Positions 23,901 to 36,700 of a stretch of 64,000 nt of DNA are shown here, piece by piece. The first letter of the stretch is position 1; each line of letters begins with the position of its first letter. This stretch comes from Antedon mediterranea (Eukaryota; Echinodermata; Crinoidea; Comatulida; Antedonidae), in contig NC_092671.1 in assembly GCF_964355755.1 (NCBI RefSeq), positions 26,038,070 through 26,102,069 of the forward strand, given 5' to 3'. Both the position numbers and the translations under genes were made by a program. The notes under the pieces were generated by a model that had not been told where the DNA came from, made no database searches, and worked only from the letters and a program-made list of their open reading frames with translations.

Positions 23901-26900
23901 CTACGACCTGTCAAGCACTTATTATAAAATCATCGGTAACCATGCCAACTACTATCGTGATGCTCTTCGATTCCTAGGGTGTATGTCAATTGATGACATA
24001 CCTGGTAAGTATGTGTAGTAGTAGTACTGAATATTCATCTAGGCTCGCACTGGCCGATCGCCAAGTCGCCATGGGCGAAAACGTTTCTAGATTGGCGAAA
24101 AATAAAACGGCTACTTTAGCCATTTTGGCGATGACATATCATAAAATAGATAATTAAATAATCATTTTGGCGAAAGCATAAAGTCCAACTAAAAGGTCCA
24201 TTTGTCGATCTCCAAGCATTTATTTTGTTCGTTATCACGTTGTTTACTTCAAGCTCCATTTTTCGTCAACTTGTTTCGTTGTACCAGGCGTCTCTTTGTT
24301 ATTTCAAAAAGATGGAGATACCAGAGAGAGAGGTAGACTGCTCAGACGTTACACGACACATGGATGATGAAGTCTACCCAAACTATCACGTGTTGTGCGC
24401 TGCACAAACGATCGACTACGTAGCCGACGGTCGGCTAATTACCGGGATTGTCTATTTTTCGATAGGGGTGTACTTTTCAGATTAAAAAGAAACATTATAG
24501 TATCTTCGATGAATGACGTCTTAATCTTATCGAAATCAAAAATGTATGCGTTATGCATTTTAGAGTCTTCCAATTTAATGTAGTTTCATATTTTACCCTT
24601 AATAAACTTCCCTCGTGCGTCAGTGTAAACAAAACAACATGCGGGAAATGGTAGAGTCTAACGGGGATTTAGCTAAACACACACGTGCATCTGAGCGGGG
24701 CCGGCCGCCGGCTTCTGTGTTGTTGTGTAAATAAATAATAATCGGATAAATTTCTCGCCCTGACAAAAACGCTTCGGCGCAGCCTTGAGGGATGGAAAGA
24801 CGTGTACTCTGTGCTTTGGCCTATATTATCTTACGTTTAACAACGATACGAGTGTTCGTTTGCTAGGAATTTTCCTCAATATTTTTAGCATACGATATAC
24901 CGTTGCGTTGTTGTACATAATTTTGTAGGCCTAGGCCGGCGGTTCTGCACTTTCGCACCTCTTGAGCATACCCAATTTAAGCCGTCACAAGCAAACATGA
25001 CCAGCCAAGCGTAAAAAACAAAAGTAACATAGCGTTCAGGGGATTTTAGAAAACTGTAAAATGTTTCTTATTAAATTGATAACTGTATAAATGCTGTATG
25101 ATTAAAAGCAGTTTGAACAATTGTTTTGATCATGTAAAAAAAATACAAAAAAAATATTTTTTTTAATCATACAGTGACAGTGATTTATTTAGGCATGGTT
25201 CTTTATCTCAATGCCTTACGAAAATGTTCAGAGAACTGTGTATAGACAGACCTGTTGACATAGATAAATTGACTAAAATGTTTTTACCACTATATTTCAA
25301 AAATTTTAAATTTTGGCTAATGACCGATTCATTTGGCTAAATAAAAAAATTTGACTTTAGCCATTTTGGCTATAGATAAACTGATTTGACTAAAAAAAAT
25401 ATTTCGACTTTCGCCAAATGGCTAAACAAAATGAAATGTTAGTGCTACCCCAGTTCATAGTAATTATTACTTTTGCCTGATTAACATTATATATTATTAA
25501 TTTAGAGAAATAAATTTATTTTGGAAATTGCTTCATCTGCATCACATTATGTGTTGTACTGAATATTCTTAATTAATTATTGAGAACACTAGACTAGGCT
25601 TATTTTAATTGAAGATTTTTAATGAAAATATTTTGAATATCAAAAGCTTTTTAAATATTTTTCTTGTAGATGGTGAAAAAAAGGAGAGAGCTTTTAATCT
25701 TTGTTTGGCTGCACTTCTTGGTGAAGGTATCTTTAATTTTGGAGAACTGGTAAATATATCATTTACATAATCTTTTTTTTTGATAAATTTACATTATAGT
25801 TATTTCTGATTGATGCTTTATGCTATGCTATTATAAATAATTCTACAAAACAAAAACAAAATAAAAAAACTCCCCTCAAAAACGAGGATATTTAAGTTAT
25901 ATTAATTTATTCAGGTTGTGCACCACCTGGAATTAATTTATGCAAATAAGGAAACTGTGCTAATATATTCAGCCCAATCAGTGTGTGCATTTGGTGAAAA
26001 TTTAAGCAATGTTTGCAGTGTGGAAGAACGGTTAAACCATGTATTCTGGTACTTGACAGTGAATTCCCAAAATACCCGCTTATATAGAGAAAAAATATTT
26101 AGAAATTTAATAAATTACTATGAAATCATTTTAAAATTTTAATTTTTTTGTGGTTGTTAGAGAAACACAATGAACAGTTTGGTATTATTACTTTAAATTT
26201 CAGCTTGCACATCCCATTTTGGATTCATTAAAAGGAACTGAAAAGACTTGGTTGGTTGATTTACTGTATGCCTTTAATAGCGGTAACCTAGTGCAGTTTG
26301 AAACACTCAAAACCACTTGGAGTCAACAGGTAAAATACTTACCACTATAGGGAGAGTTTTACTGTCTTGATGATGCTACCTTGTTAGCAAATAGTTTCTG
26401 TAACTAAGCACCATTAGATACTAGGATGATAATGATCGACGAAAAAATCGCCCGATGGTGGTGTCACAAACCAATCGCATTTTTAAATGTATTTTTCCTT
26501 CAAAAAACAAAAATTTAAAAGTTTTTATCCTAGAACTATAGGATAATTATTTGTGCTGTCTTTGATGAACAAATAATATTTTCATAAGTTTAATCAGATG
26601 ACAACATGATTAGTACGACCGATAATATTGTGATAACACATTTTTTTGTTCTTATCGATCATGTCATTTGATTAAATTTGTATTTTCATAAAACACAACA
26701 TAAATGATTATCCTATAGTTCTATGATGACAACTTTTCCAATTTGTTTTGTTTTCTGTAAGAAGAATGTGTGTTTATATATTTATTGTTGTACATCATCC
26801 TAGTACTGTATAAACTAGCTTTTATTGTTTTATGAAAACTTGTAAACAAATGAAATTGTTATCATAATTTAAAAAAGAATTAATTAACTTTTGTTTGTTT

Positions 26901-28231
26901 GTAACAGTTATTTCTATTGTCATTGAATAAAAACACATTAATAAAACCCTTTGGACACCCATATTAAGGTTGTTTGTTCTACTGTATTTGATTTACCTTT
27001 TAGCCTGACCTAGCTGCTAGAGAATTAAACTTAAGACAGAAGATTTGTCTTCTTTGCTTGATGGAGATGACATTCACTAGGCCGGCCAATAATAGAAGCA
27101 TTACCTTCCAAGAAATAGCTGGGGCTACAAAACTACAGATGGATGAGGTTAGTATTGAAAAACCAGGCTAAAAAATAGTATATATTATGAGATGAAATCG
27201 AGGCATATACTATAATCTTCAGATTATGAAGGGGTTAATAGCCTGATAAAATCCAATTTAATATTTTGCTTTACATACAACATACATTGCTATTAACTTC
27301 CAAGCAACTACAAGCCCACAAGCTAGTGTCTCACAATACAGAACATTGTTTTTTATTGAACTACATTTTTTTTTCAGTTCTGAGTTTTGCAACTGAACCT
27401 AACAGCTTAATTTTTAAACATATTCACTAAAATCAATTGTCTTTTCCGTCATCTTGGGTTACCACATTTTAAACATTCCACATTCCCAATGTGTTTATTT
27501 TTGTGTTCATTAATTTGTAACACTCATGTTGCCATCTTTTTATTATATATGTGATGTTTTAACTTCAATAAATATATAAACTTGTATCATTAATCTAGAT
27601 CTTACTTTCATTTTGAGGTATTTTTTCTCCATTATTCACAGGTTGAGATTTTAGTGATGAAAGCTTTGTCATTGGGATTAGTAAAAGGCTCTATTGACCA
27701 GGTGGATGCCAAGGTACATATGACCTGGGTACAGCCACGGGTACTGGATAAACAACAGGTGATTATGCTAATTTATTCATCATTTAATTTCTATAGCTAT
27801 TTTGCATTCTCAGTGTATACACCATGGAAACGGACAGAGTCTTACCACCATCTGGTATTGTTTATATTTAATAAATCTGGGAATTGATAACAATAACTTG
27901 CGTTACATTTATTAGAACGTTAAGGGGACACCTTCTGTACCCAACAAAATTCTCCCTTATGTTGCTCTTTGTTCATTCATGGGAACGTCTCCTGAATAGG
28001 GGTGCGACAAAGGAGGGGTTCTTGTACGTTTAACAATTGATGATCTTTACATCATGATGCTCTTATTATTCTAAACCTTCTTTTAACAAGTACATAGTTG
28101 ATTGAAATAATTTACTTTCTGTCCTTCAGATTTCAATAATGCAACAGAGACTGGTTAACTGGTGCGCCGATGTCAAATCCATGCAGATGTTAGTGGAGAA
28201 CAAAGCGCATGATATCCTTGATAAATTATGA
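20923..28231 (+). CDS. PSMD13: 26S proteasome non-ATPase regulatory subunit 13 (Rpn9)
   Basis: Lid subunit of the 19S regulatory particle of the 26S proteasome, a structural PCI-domain protein acting in nucleus and cytosol. Eleven coding exons: 20923-21020, 21299-21377, 21965-22055, 22296-22339, 22831-22917, 23833-24004, 25670-25749, 26204-26329, 27004-27147, 27642-27758, 28130-28231. All introns are GT-AG and all phases join, giving 379 residues (human 376). Recognition blocks: [12 protein letters not shown] at the N-terminus, [19 protein letters not shown] (exon 6), [18 protein letters not shown] (exons 7-8), [19 protein letters not shown] (exon 9), [15 protein letters not shown] (exon 10) and the end [14 protein letters not shown]. 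The PCI domain covers roughly residues 170-340. The ATG aligns with the family start. Introns 5, 6 and 8 carry transposon insertions; the reading frame is intact. Confidence 0.97.
22937..23098. mobile_element. MITE with TGTGATGTGCCCA subterminal repeats
   Basis: Intron 5 of PSMD13. Near-palindromic: ATGTGATGTGCCCATATATG at the left and its complement TTTGGGCACATCACATTTTA at the right, around three copies of CATATCACTACCATATGTGG. Outer ends TTAAGCTCATTCTACACT and AAAGCTCTGTTCACAC are imperfect TIRs. The same family recurs at 28344, 29055, 30065 and 52396. Confidence 0.65.
23185..23475 (+). mobile_element. tRNA-derived SINE
   Basis: The head resembles a class II tRNA: box A TGGCCGAGCGATTAAGA (23196-23212) and box B GGTTCGAGGCT (23251-23261). 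The outer GTGAGTG and TACTCAC can still pair as an acceptor stem. The body includes AGATAAGGACGATAAACCGT, GTCCAGTGTACACAAG, GTGCACTTTAAAGAACC and GTTACCCCGGTGT. Parts of the body recur at 48340, 54074, 56190 and in the 5S-headed SINE at 52510. The anticodon arm is not convincing, so this is not a functional tRNA gene. Confidence 0.8.
24041..25451. mobile_element. Probable hAT-like insertion in PSMD13 intron 6
   Basis: A 1.4-kb block interrupts an otherwise AT-rich intron. Its ends GGCTCGCACTGGC and (inverted) GGGGTAGCACTAAC match at 9 of 13 positions. The flanks ATTCATCT and GTTCATAG share five of eight bases, which could be a decayed 8-bp target duplication. Both subterminal regions carry TTAGCCATTTTGGC. 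A CpG-richer left half holds an open frame starting [20 protein letters not shown] (24312-24485) of unknown family. It could be a truncated transposon with its own promoter and first exon; assignment is tentative. Confidence 0.4.
26531..26723. mobile_element. 193-bp inverted-repeat MITE
   Basis: PSMD13 intron 8. The left end TAGAACTATAGGATAATTAT and the right end ATGATTATCCTATAGTTCTA are inverted repeats, and the arms extend about 90 bp with mismatches (TTTAATCAGATGACA versus TGTCATTTGATTAAA). The loop is very short. Target duplication not clear. Confidence 0.7.
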
Positions 28232-30748
28232 TCACAATCCAGAAAGGAATAGCACAAAAATATAAAAAACTAAACAAAAAAAATTCTGTTGTAAATGTCA
28301 CCAGTTATCACAAATCAGCATTCACACTTGTTCTGTTTATTAAGCTCTGTCTACACTGTTAAAAAAGTGTGATGTGCCCAAATATGGTATTAAAAAAACA
28401 GTGCTGACTGGGAACAAGTGTGAATGAAGCATTAAAGTGTTGTGAGATACAAGCTGAGATATGACTGAATTTATAATTCAGCAAATTAATTTAGAGCTCA
28501 GTTAACTTATAATATAGACATGAGTTTAAAGCTACTAAGGTTAGTGTTGTGTTGAAATAAAACTTTACTGCCGGTTTGTGATTACTGTCCAACACTGATT
28601 TAGTATTGGGGATCATTTCAAAATTATTTTACTGCAGTTACATATGTACAAGTATGATTACCCAAGAAAATCTTGCTAAATAATTGCATAAACAGGGTAA
28701 CAGAGTAAACCATGTACTTGCAGTAACTGCAGTACAATCATTTGGACAATATTCAATAAAGTAAACTACTGCAAAAACGTCATTTAAAAGTGTCGGTTAT
28801 TATTAGACGTCTGTTACATTGCTTATATTATCTTGTCATTTTTACATAAGGTTTAAACCTGGTCTGAGAGAAAATACAATAAAAGATGGAAATCTAAAAT
28901 AGTATTCTTTTTTATTCAAAGACACTTTGAAAGTGTTAGCAAAAGGTACTAAAAATATATTGGTAAATGAAAAAAAGATCACACTATGCTAAAAATAAAA
29001 TGATAGCATCTGAATCGTGAATATACTGTAACAAGTGTATAAATCTGGATGCTTCATAAGCTTTTTCAAACTTTGTGACAAAAAAAATGTGATGTGCCCA
29101 TATATAGACATAATGATTTTCTATATACATCTAGTCAACTGTTATGTTGTACTGTACTTGTTATATTTCAATTAATATGCTGACAGCCGATAGTGTAGGA
29201 CTGTAAATTACATGCATGGTTGACCATGATGTTGGAAATTGAAGTGACTTATTATGTACACTATGATCATGATGCATACTGTACATGGTGTAAACAGTTA
29301 CAGTATGTCATTTCACTTCTAAGGTTTAAAGTTCTGGCAAATTTGTTTGCATTGTGCCTAAGTCCTTGTGTTACGTATTAGTGGGAACCAAGCTTAGATT
29401 GAAAACCACTGATACTGGGGTCTGTTGCCAACAAATAAATAAAATGTCCTCTATCCACATAAATTGTATTTTTCAATTTATTTTGTATAATTATTTTGAC
29501 ATTTAAAGCATTGTATGATTAAAGTTAATATTATAATTGCACATAAAATGGAAATAATTCTCTATATTTCATACTAAAATAATCGACAGTATTTAATTCA
29601 ATCAAATACGATTGCCGTCACGTCTCCTAACCCAAATATATATATAATGGATATCATACATCTAAACATGTTTATGTTACTCGCAGATTATATTTTAAAA
29701 AGTATAAAGTTAGGCTACATAGTAGCCCTGTCTCGCACCAAGTTGCCTTCCATCCAGATTACTTTTTACTCTAGCACCATTCATAATAAGAAACTTTGAA
29801 AACTCCCAGTATCAACTATTGGCACCACTAGCTTGTAGCATTCTTATAATTTGCAGATAATTGTTGTAATGACTGTACTTATGTTCAATAACAGGAATTT
29901 CCATTCACACTACACGTTTACTTAGAATAGACTTATGTCTGTCTTACTTGGCTTTTACATTGAGAAACAAATAACACTGTACCTGTAATAATGATGGCTG
30001 ACTTTTATAGCACCTAATACATTTTTTCTAAGCATTTTACACACAAAACCAGTCCATGAAATATCCTAAAGCTCTCTACGTCACAAAATGTAATGTGCCC
30101 ATATATGGTCATGATGATGTCATATCACTACCATATTTGGGTATATTACTACCATATTTGGGCACATCACACGTTTTTGTCAAAGCTTAACACCAAAAAT
30201 GTGATGCAGAAGAACCGTTTTCACTACCAGCACTTTGAAGCTCTCAAATGAGAATTCGTCAATTTGATGTATTTACTTTAAACAAGGCAATTATTAATTA
30301 ATACAATTTTAAAACTTTTTAAGAAATATTTTTCAGAATTCCAACTACTACTTGATAATAAATTTACTCAATTATAAAACATTTTCCATAATTTTGACAA
30401 AATAGTTAAAATGCACTACTGTACATGTATACATTATCCTACGTTTTACACTACAATATTTGCAAAGTAGCATGCCTTATATTTCAACCATTACATTTAA
30501 ATGTCATTGGAAATTTAAACATGCGAAACGTTATATAATAGCGACCATTTGTGATGATAGACGAAAGAGATGGTCATATACAAACGATATATCTGCATAG
30601 GTATACAGTATAATTAAGCCAAGTATACACGTTGTTTTCGATTGTATTTGGTAAATTTAATGTTCATCTAGCATCGCAAAAGCTCAATATTTTTAATGAA
30701 AAAATTGGAATTCACATAATTTTGAAATTATCCCTAACTGGAAAGATA
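28232..30748. other. Convergent intergenic region PSMD13 / SMPD2
   Basis: About 2.5 kb between the two stop codons, containing both 3' UTRs. AATAAA signals for PSMD13 lie at 28556-28561, 28755-28760 and 28878-28883, and which is used is unknown. Fragments of the TGTGATGTGCCCA MITE lie at 28344-28400, 29055-29110 and 30065-30188. A half copy of the GGTTCCCACT-type MITE is at 29335-29396. A candidate SMPD2 poly(A) signal, ATTAAA on the minus strand, is at 30656-30661. No further gene seen. Confidence 0.7.
30065..30188. mobile_element. MITE, TGTGATGTGCCCA family
   Basis: Starts near AAGCTCTCTACGTCAC, carries AATGTGCCCATATATGGTCA and ends in GGGCACATCACACG ... TCAAAGCTT. It shares the internal ATGATGTCATATCACTACCA with the copy at 22937. 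Confidence 0.65.
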
Positions 30749-33700
30749 TTATTTAAAAGCTTGATAAAGACGTTGAACAAAGCTAATTCTTGTTTTAACA
30801 TCTTCCACAGTTGCTGTCAAACCCCAGAACTCAAAACGTTTCTCAACTACTGCTGTCCAAAACAAGCCCCACATACCTAATATTGTTGCGACAGTAAATA
30901 TCAAGTCAACAAAAAATGTTAGAGCACCGAGAACCAAGGCCTTTAATATGTACATAGCAACTAGTAGTAGAATAGCTTGCCAGTAAAAACCTTGTTGTTT
31001 GATGTTTTCTAGCTTCGCTTTTTCCAACACACCAGTCATCTTGTTTAAAACGGTTTGTAACTCTGTGCCTTTTGCCGGATCACTCCCATCTGTTTCTGTA
31101 AGAAATAAAAATACACTAATTATAATTGAAGTAAACTTCCATGGTATGTTTGCCTCTCTCCACCCAGGTGTACAAATGGGTACCTGGTAGGGTCTTAATT
31201 GTTACTAGCTGCAGTATGGTAGCTGAGTATTTGCTTCATATGTGCTTGATCCAATGACCGGGGTAATAACGTAAAGCGGAGAGATTTCGACTATTCATTT
31301 TTATTTTTATTTACCATCTTTTTTAAAGAGACCGTGCACATTCTTAATTATTCATCACTAATAATCGTTAATCACTATACAAGTTTGACATTTTATTTCA
31401 TTAAATAATTCTGTAGTTTGGTTTTAAATTGACGCTCTAGTTAATTACTCTATATAATCTCTTTGGTCAGCAGAGTACTGAGCTTTGAAATTTAATATTT
31501 TTGTGTTGGCTCTTTGGTCTAAAGTTTCCTTCAGGTCAGGTTTGTCAAATTCAAAATAAAAAATAACCTCTTACCATCTTTCGTGACAATGTCCAGAGTG
31601 GCCCTGACTCCTTCATGGTCAGAATAAAATATGTCAAACCCTGGAATCTGTCCCATGGTCAAGCAACAATCACGGCATATGATGTCTTTGCCGTTACCAT
31701 TGTACATGATGTAGTCTATCCGAATGCCCTCTGTTAATTCTTCTTCTTTCTTTTTCATATGGGTGTACAAATTATTTGGTTTGTCACATGTGTTGCCAAG
31801 GTTGCCGTCCTAGATAAAAAGATGGCTATTATATTTCAATTTTATTTTTTTTAAAATACCCCTTTTTTGTTCTCTGGATTTTATGTACGCATAAAACGAC
31901 CATGACGTCATCATTCTTGTTGTTTTGTTTTTACTTTGTTTGCTACAACAATTGTGTGTTTATCAATTATCAATTTTTACCTCTTTATTTGGTCTTTCTT
32001 GCCACGCATCTTTCAAATTTGCGTTTGTTCTTATAATCTGCATGGAGAGGGAGCTCTCCTCTGAGTTGAAATCCCCCATAACTAGGTTAACATCACTTGA
32101 TTGACAAGTCTGCCGAACGAAGCTGCTTAGCTCGTAAGACTGGACAAGACGGTGCGCATAGTATTCATCCTGGTCAATAAAGTTCTCATGGTGAGATGGT
32201 CCATACATTGCTGTCATCTACAAACAAAATAAACCACATTTGTACAACCTTAGGGACACCTTCACCCTTAATAAAGATTGGCTATAATGTCATTACATTA
32301 TTTCCCCCTTGTTCTTTTCACTGGAAAGTGTCCCCTTGATAGGATGAATGGAAATATTATAAAGTAGTATTGTGCAAAAAGTACAAATAGATAAACTGAT
32401 AATACTTACATGTGTAGTATATACATTTATTCTGAGACCATCTATTTCCACTTGGCATAAGCCAACTAGTTTCTTAGCGTACCAATCACAGTGCCGTATC
32501 TTGTGTGGGAAAGCATTGAGAGAGAATGCTTTCTGGGCTGTGTCCAGAATTGGTCCTTTTGAAAATATACATACTCCACTGCCTATGAAGCCACTGTAGA
32601 TAAAAGACAATGGTTAAGGGTGAAAGGTGTTAAACATACCCCAGGGTAAGGCCATGTTCAGACCCATAAATAATTGTTAGAGTTATCTATGCGGTGTATA
32701 CATTTTCATGTCTAAACTAAGCTGAGAATTAGATATTATCTTTGCATCTAGAGCCTGGTATAGAGTATGAACAGACATTCAAGTTGATGTGGCTAGGCTA
32801 CAAAAGATGTTATTTTTCAACATGTTATGTCATGGAATATCAGTTGACATACTAATACTATAGCACCCATGACCAGTGACAATGAAACATCCATTTAAAT
32901 TCTAGGTGACTTTTATGCCATGGATTGATGTCTAACTTGCATTAGATAAGCAAATCTAACACAGCGCTGGTTTAGACATAGCCTGTACAAATAATAAAAA
33001 AAAACACTCTGTAGTGTATTACAATAGAACCTCTATTAAGGGGACACATTCAAGATCCAACAAAGTATCCCCTTGATAGTATCCTCTGAATAGGGATTAG
33101 CCATAGTGTTAAAGACATATCTTGACTCTCTTTTGTTTTCTGAAGTGTCCCCTTGATAGTATCTTCTGAATAGGGATTAGCCATAGTGTTAAAGAAATAT
33201 ATTACATAGCCTATGTAAATACGCAAACGTGATTGGTTGAAACTGCATCACTTACGCTGCGAGGATCGTAAATCGTATATATCCTCGAGAACGATGATAT
33301 TGACTGAGTAATTTTCGCGTAATTATCGTGTCCCTGTCACTAATCATATAAATTCTCGAGTACGATGATACTGACTGTGTAATTTTCGTGTGGCAACACT
33401 CGCATTTGCCGATAAATAAACAAAAGTCATCTACTGGGTCTTGAACTCGCGATGAAATTGTCACTCCATCACAAGACAACGCTTCATGCGCTGCGCCACG
33501 GAACTTGCTTGACGAAATTAGTCATCTAAACTATTTAAACATAGCATACATAGCGCCCTCATTTATTTTTAGTCCTCCCTAGATGTGATGAAACACCGTT
33601 TGTGATTGGTTAATACTCACAGTAGTTACGGGTACGCGCGCGACGCACTGAACATCTGGTTATTCGGCTCGAAAGAAGACGAATTATTATTTATTCGGCC

Positions 33701-36700
33701 TACCTGATAATATTATTATTATTAATGTAGGCTTATTGATGGAAATTCTTCTGTTATTATTTAAACGACCTAGGCTAGTGAATATGTTATTGTCAAGGAA
33801 TCATTAATTAGTAATTATCTGTAGTATATTATTCTTCGAAAGGTAAGGTGTCTGGGCAGCTTATTTACATACAATACAAAAAGGAGGCCTAGCTACCCGA
33901 CCCAGCAGATATTCTTACTTGTTGTTGGCTATGTAATATAACAGATATCGCCTTTTATATCGGTAAAATATAAGATTAGACATCCCCTCGGGAATGATAT
34001 TAAGTTCTTGGGAATTATATATTTCCGTCAGCTGGCGCTTCGGGAAATATATATTCCCTCGAACATAATATCATTCCCTCGGGGATGTCTAACCTTATAT
34101 TTAACCTCTAAGCAGTCAATATCTGTATAATATTGACTCTCTTTTGTTTTCTGAAAGTGTTCCCTTCATAGGGTGTTCCAAATAAGGTGTTCTACTGTAT
34201 ACAATATGCATGACTATAGACAGTACATTAGAATGTCTGGATAATATTTAACAAACCTGTAAAAGTAATGAGAATATGGTAAAACATTCTTTAGTCCTTC
34301 TTGTAGGTCTTTGATATCACTATTAGTAAAAACCTTTAAAAAAAAGTACAGTTGATTACATTACAGTTTATTCAATTCATTTCAAATTTTATTTTCTTGT
34401 ATAGAAATTCTGTTACAGTGCATATACATAAATATAATACTATATAATAGTTATATCCTTTAGTATAATCCCACCCCCACTAAATTGGGGCGACTTTCGG
34501 AGGTGGGACTATACCCAGGGAAACGTAATTCACGAAAAAAAAAAAAATTAATAATCATTTCTTGTAAAAACTCATTTGACCTGGCTAGAGAGATGCCTAC
34601 ATTCAGACCAAAAGTCAAGACTGGGACTATACCCGGGATATGCCTGTTTGTGAAATCAGACATAGTAGGGGCTGGGGTTAGACCAGAAGTGATAAAATGA
34701 AAAAAAAAAACAGTATATCTGTTATAAACTAGAAAGCTAACTTTAAAATTCTCCTACATAGGATTTCTCCGGTAAAAAACAAAATATACTGTATATATCT
34801 GTATGTGTCTTAATGCAAGATTCAAGATTCAAGAAATTTTATTTGTCCATAAAAATGGAAATTCACTTTGCTTGGTAGATTAAAACAACAGTATTGCAAC
34901 AATTTAAAACGTGCAGTATTATAACAGATTAAAAATACAAGATAAAAAGTTAAAAATACTGTTAAAAATGTAAAACTATTAAAAATTGCATTAACGTCTT
35001 ACATTAGAATTAAAAATATGAATGCTATTTACAACGAAGGATTTTCTAGTTCTACAAAGATTTGCTCTTTGAGGTCGTAGCCTAATGCCTGATCTATTTA
35101 AGTTATAACAGTAATGTAACAGATGAGTGGGGTCTTTCATAATATTGTTTACTTTTTTTAGAATACTCTTTTCATAGATAAATGAACAAGGCGTTAGATC
35201 AGCTTTAATAATACGTTGTGCAATTTTACGTGGTCTCTCAATATTTTTCTTATCATTTTCAGTAAAGTTACCATAAAAACATCCAATGCTAAAAGATAAA
35301 ATACTTTGAATAATACTTTGATAAAATAGAATGCTGTTTGTGATTTAGGCTAATTTCACTACAAGCATGTGTATGCGAGTTTGGTGTAATGGTTATGTAA
35401 CAATAGCTAACAATAGAACAGCAAGGCGAAAATCAAACGAGTGAATTTGAAAAGAAATGGGTTTTTTAAAACTACTCGCATCAAAAAACGTGCACATTAA
35501 ATCAAATTATGTTTTAAAATTACAAATCACAAATTTGTGGACAAGTAGTTCTTGAGAAAATGCAATTTCAGTTTACTTATTACTTTAAGACTGCTCGCCG
35601 GCTTTTGAAAAATTCTGTCCTATCTTTTAACACTAGCAGGTCTAAAAAGTATACTAAAAAGTGTTCCAGAATTGGGACCATGGTCCCAAAGGGTCTCAAA
35701 ATTAAATGGAATGGTCATTGACCACATTTCTATCTGTATATTCATTTTGGTAAAGATCTTGTAATTACTTTTTGAGTAATCCTGCTAATAATCAAACAAA
35801 CACACGCTACTGATTACATATACCTCCTTGGCGGAGGTAAAAAAAAACAAACAGGGACAAAGGATTTGCCATCTATTTTGGTTTTCCATTGAAGAATCTT
35901 AATGCAATGGATCATCTGAATTGTCACTATGATTCATCATGTTGTATCTAATACCATTTTTACATCTGCAAAAAGTAACAACTTGTAACCAGGTTCGCAT
36001 AGCGTGAATACAAGTTTGTGGAAAACACCGAGAGGCCTGTCCAAAGTTGTTACTGCGCAAGCATGTACTGACCTGGTATTAAACTGACCAATCATGGTAA
36101 AGAAACAGCACGCAACTACGTTTTCTCATGTATGCGTGTGTGAAAATGTGTAATATGTTGGGAGATTAAACCTGGTTACAACTTGTTACAAGGTGAAAAG
36201 AGTATTAGTGGGAATCAAGTTTATTATAAGCCACTGCATACGGTAAATGTTATATAACGAAAAGTCAAACTGCTCCATGTGGCCAGACTAAATTGTTGAA
36301 CAATTTATTAGTATACAGGTAGTATACAGTAATGTAACTCAAAAAAACCTCTTACCTCTTGAAGTGCAACTATGTCATAATCACCTTTTGCCAGTTCTTG
36401 GATGATCTTCTTGAATCGTATTTCCTTATCCTTTGACAAATAAGGTACACCCCTACAGTATAAAAAGACCATATAGGCATAACAAAATTTCCAACTTACT
36501 TCTATCATCTCATAGCCTACTTCTACTACTGTAGGTACTAGAGGCATATTTTATTTTAAGTTATGACGATGTAGTCACTCAGATCACACTACCTTGGCAA
36601 CGTTTTAAAAACTAAAAAACTATCCATGCGGTGGTGGCAAGAAAATCGTGGCTCTTTAACTAAAGTTTTTAAATTTAGTTAGCTCGGCCTACTATTTTGT

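Larger units (their letters stand above)
33014..34200. mobile_element. MITE split by a later insertion
   Basis: SMPD2 intron 3. The left part ACAATAGAACCTCTATTAAG (33014 on) and the right end GGTGTTCTACTGTA (about 34186-34199) look like ends of a Tigger/pogo-type MITE. The left part has an internal direct duplication (GTCCCCTTGATAGTATC at about 33070 and 33147, each with GAATAGGGATTAGCC). About 925 bp (about 33206-34131) separates AAAGAAATAT from TGACTCTCTTTTG, which are adjacent in the intact duplicate (33114-33131 region). So that block was inserted later. Confidence 0.5.

Noticed and set aside
30632-30880. 82-codon plus-strand frame
   Set aside because: It overlaps SMPD2 exon 7 on the opposite strand and shows no independent support.
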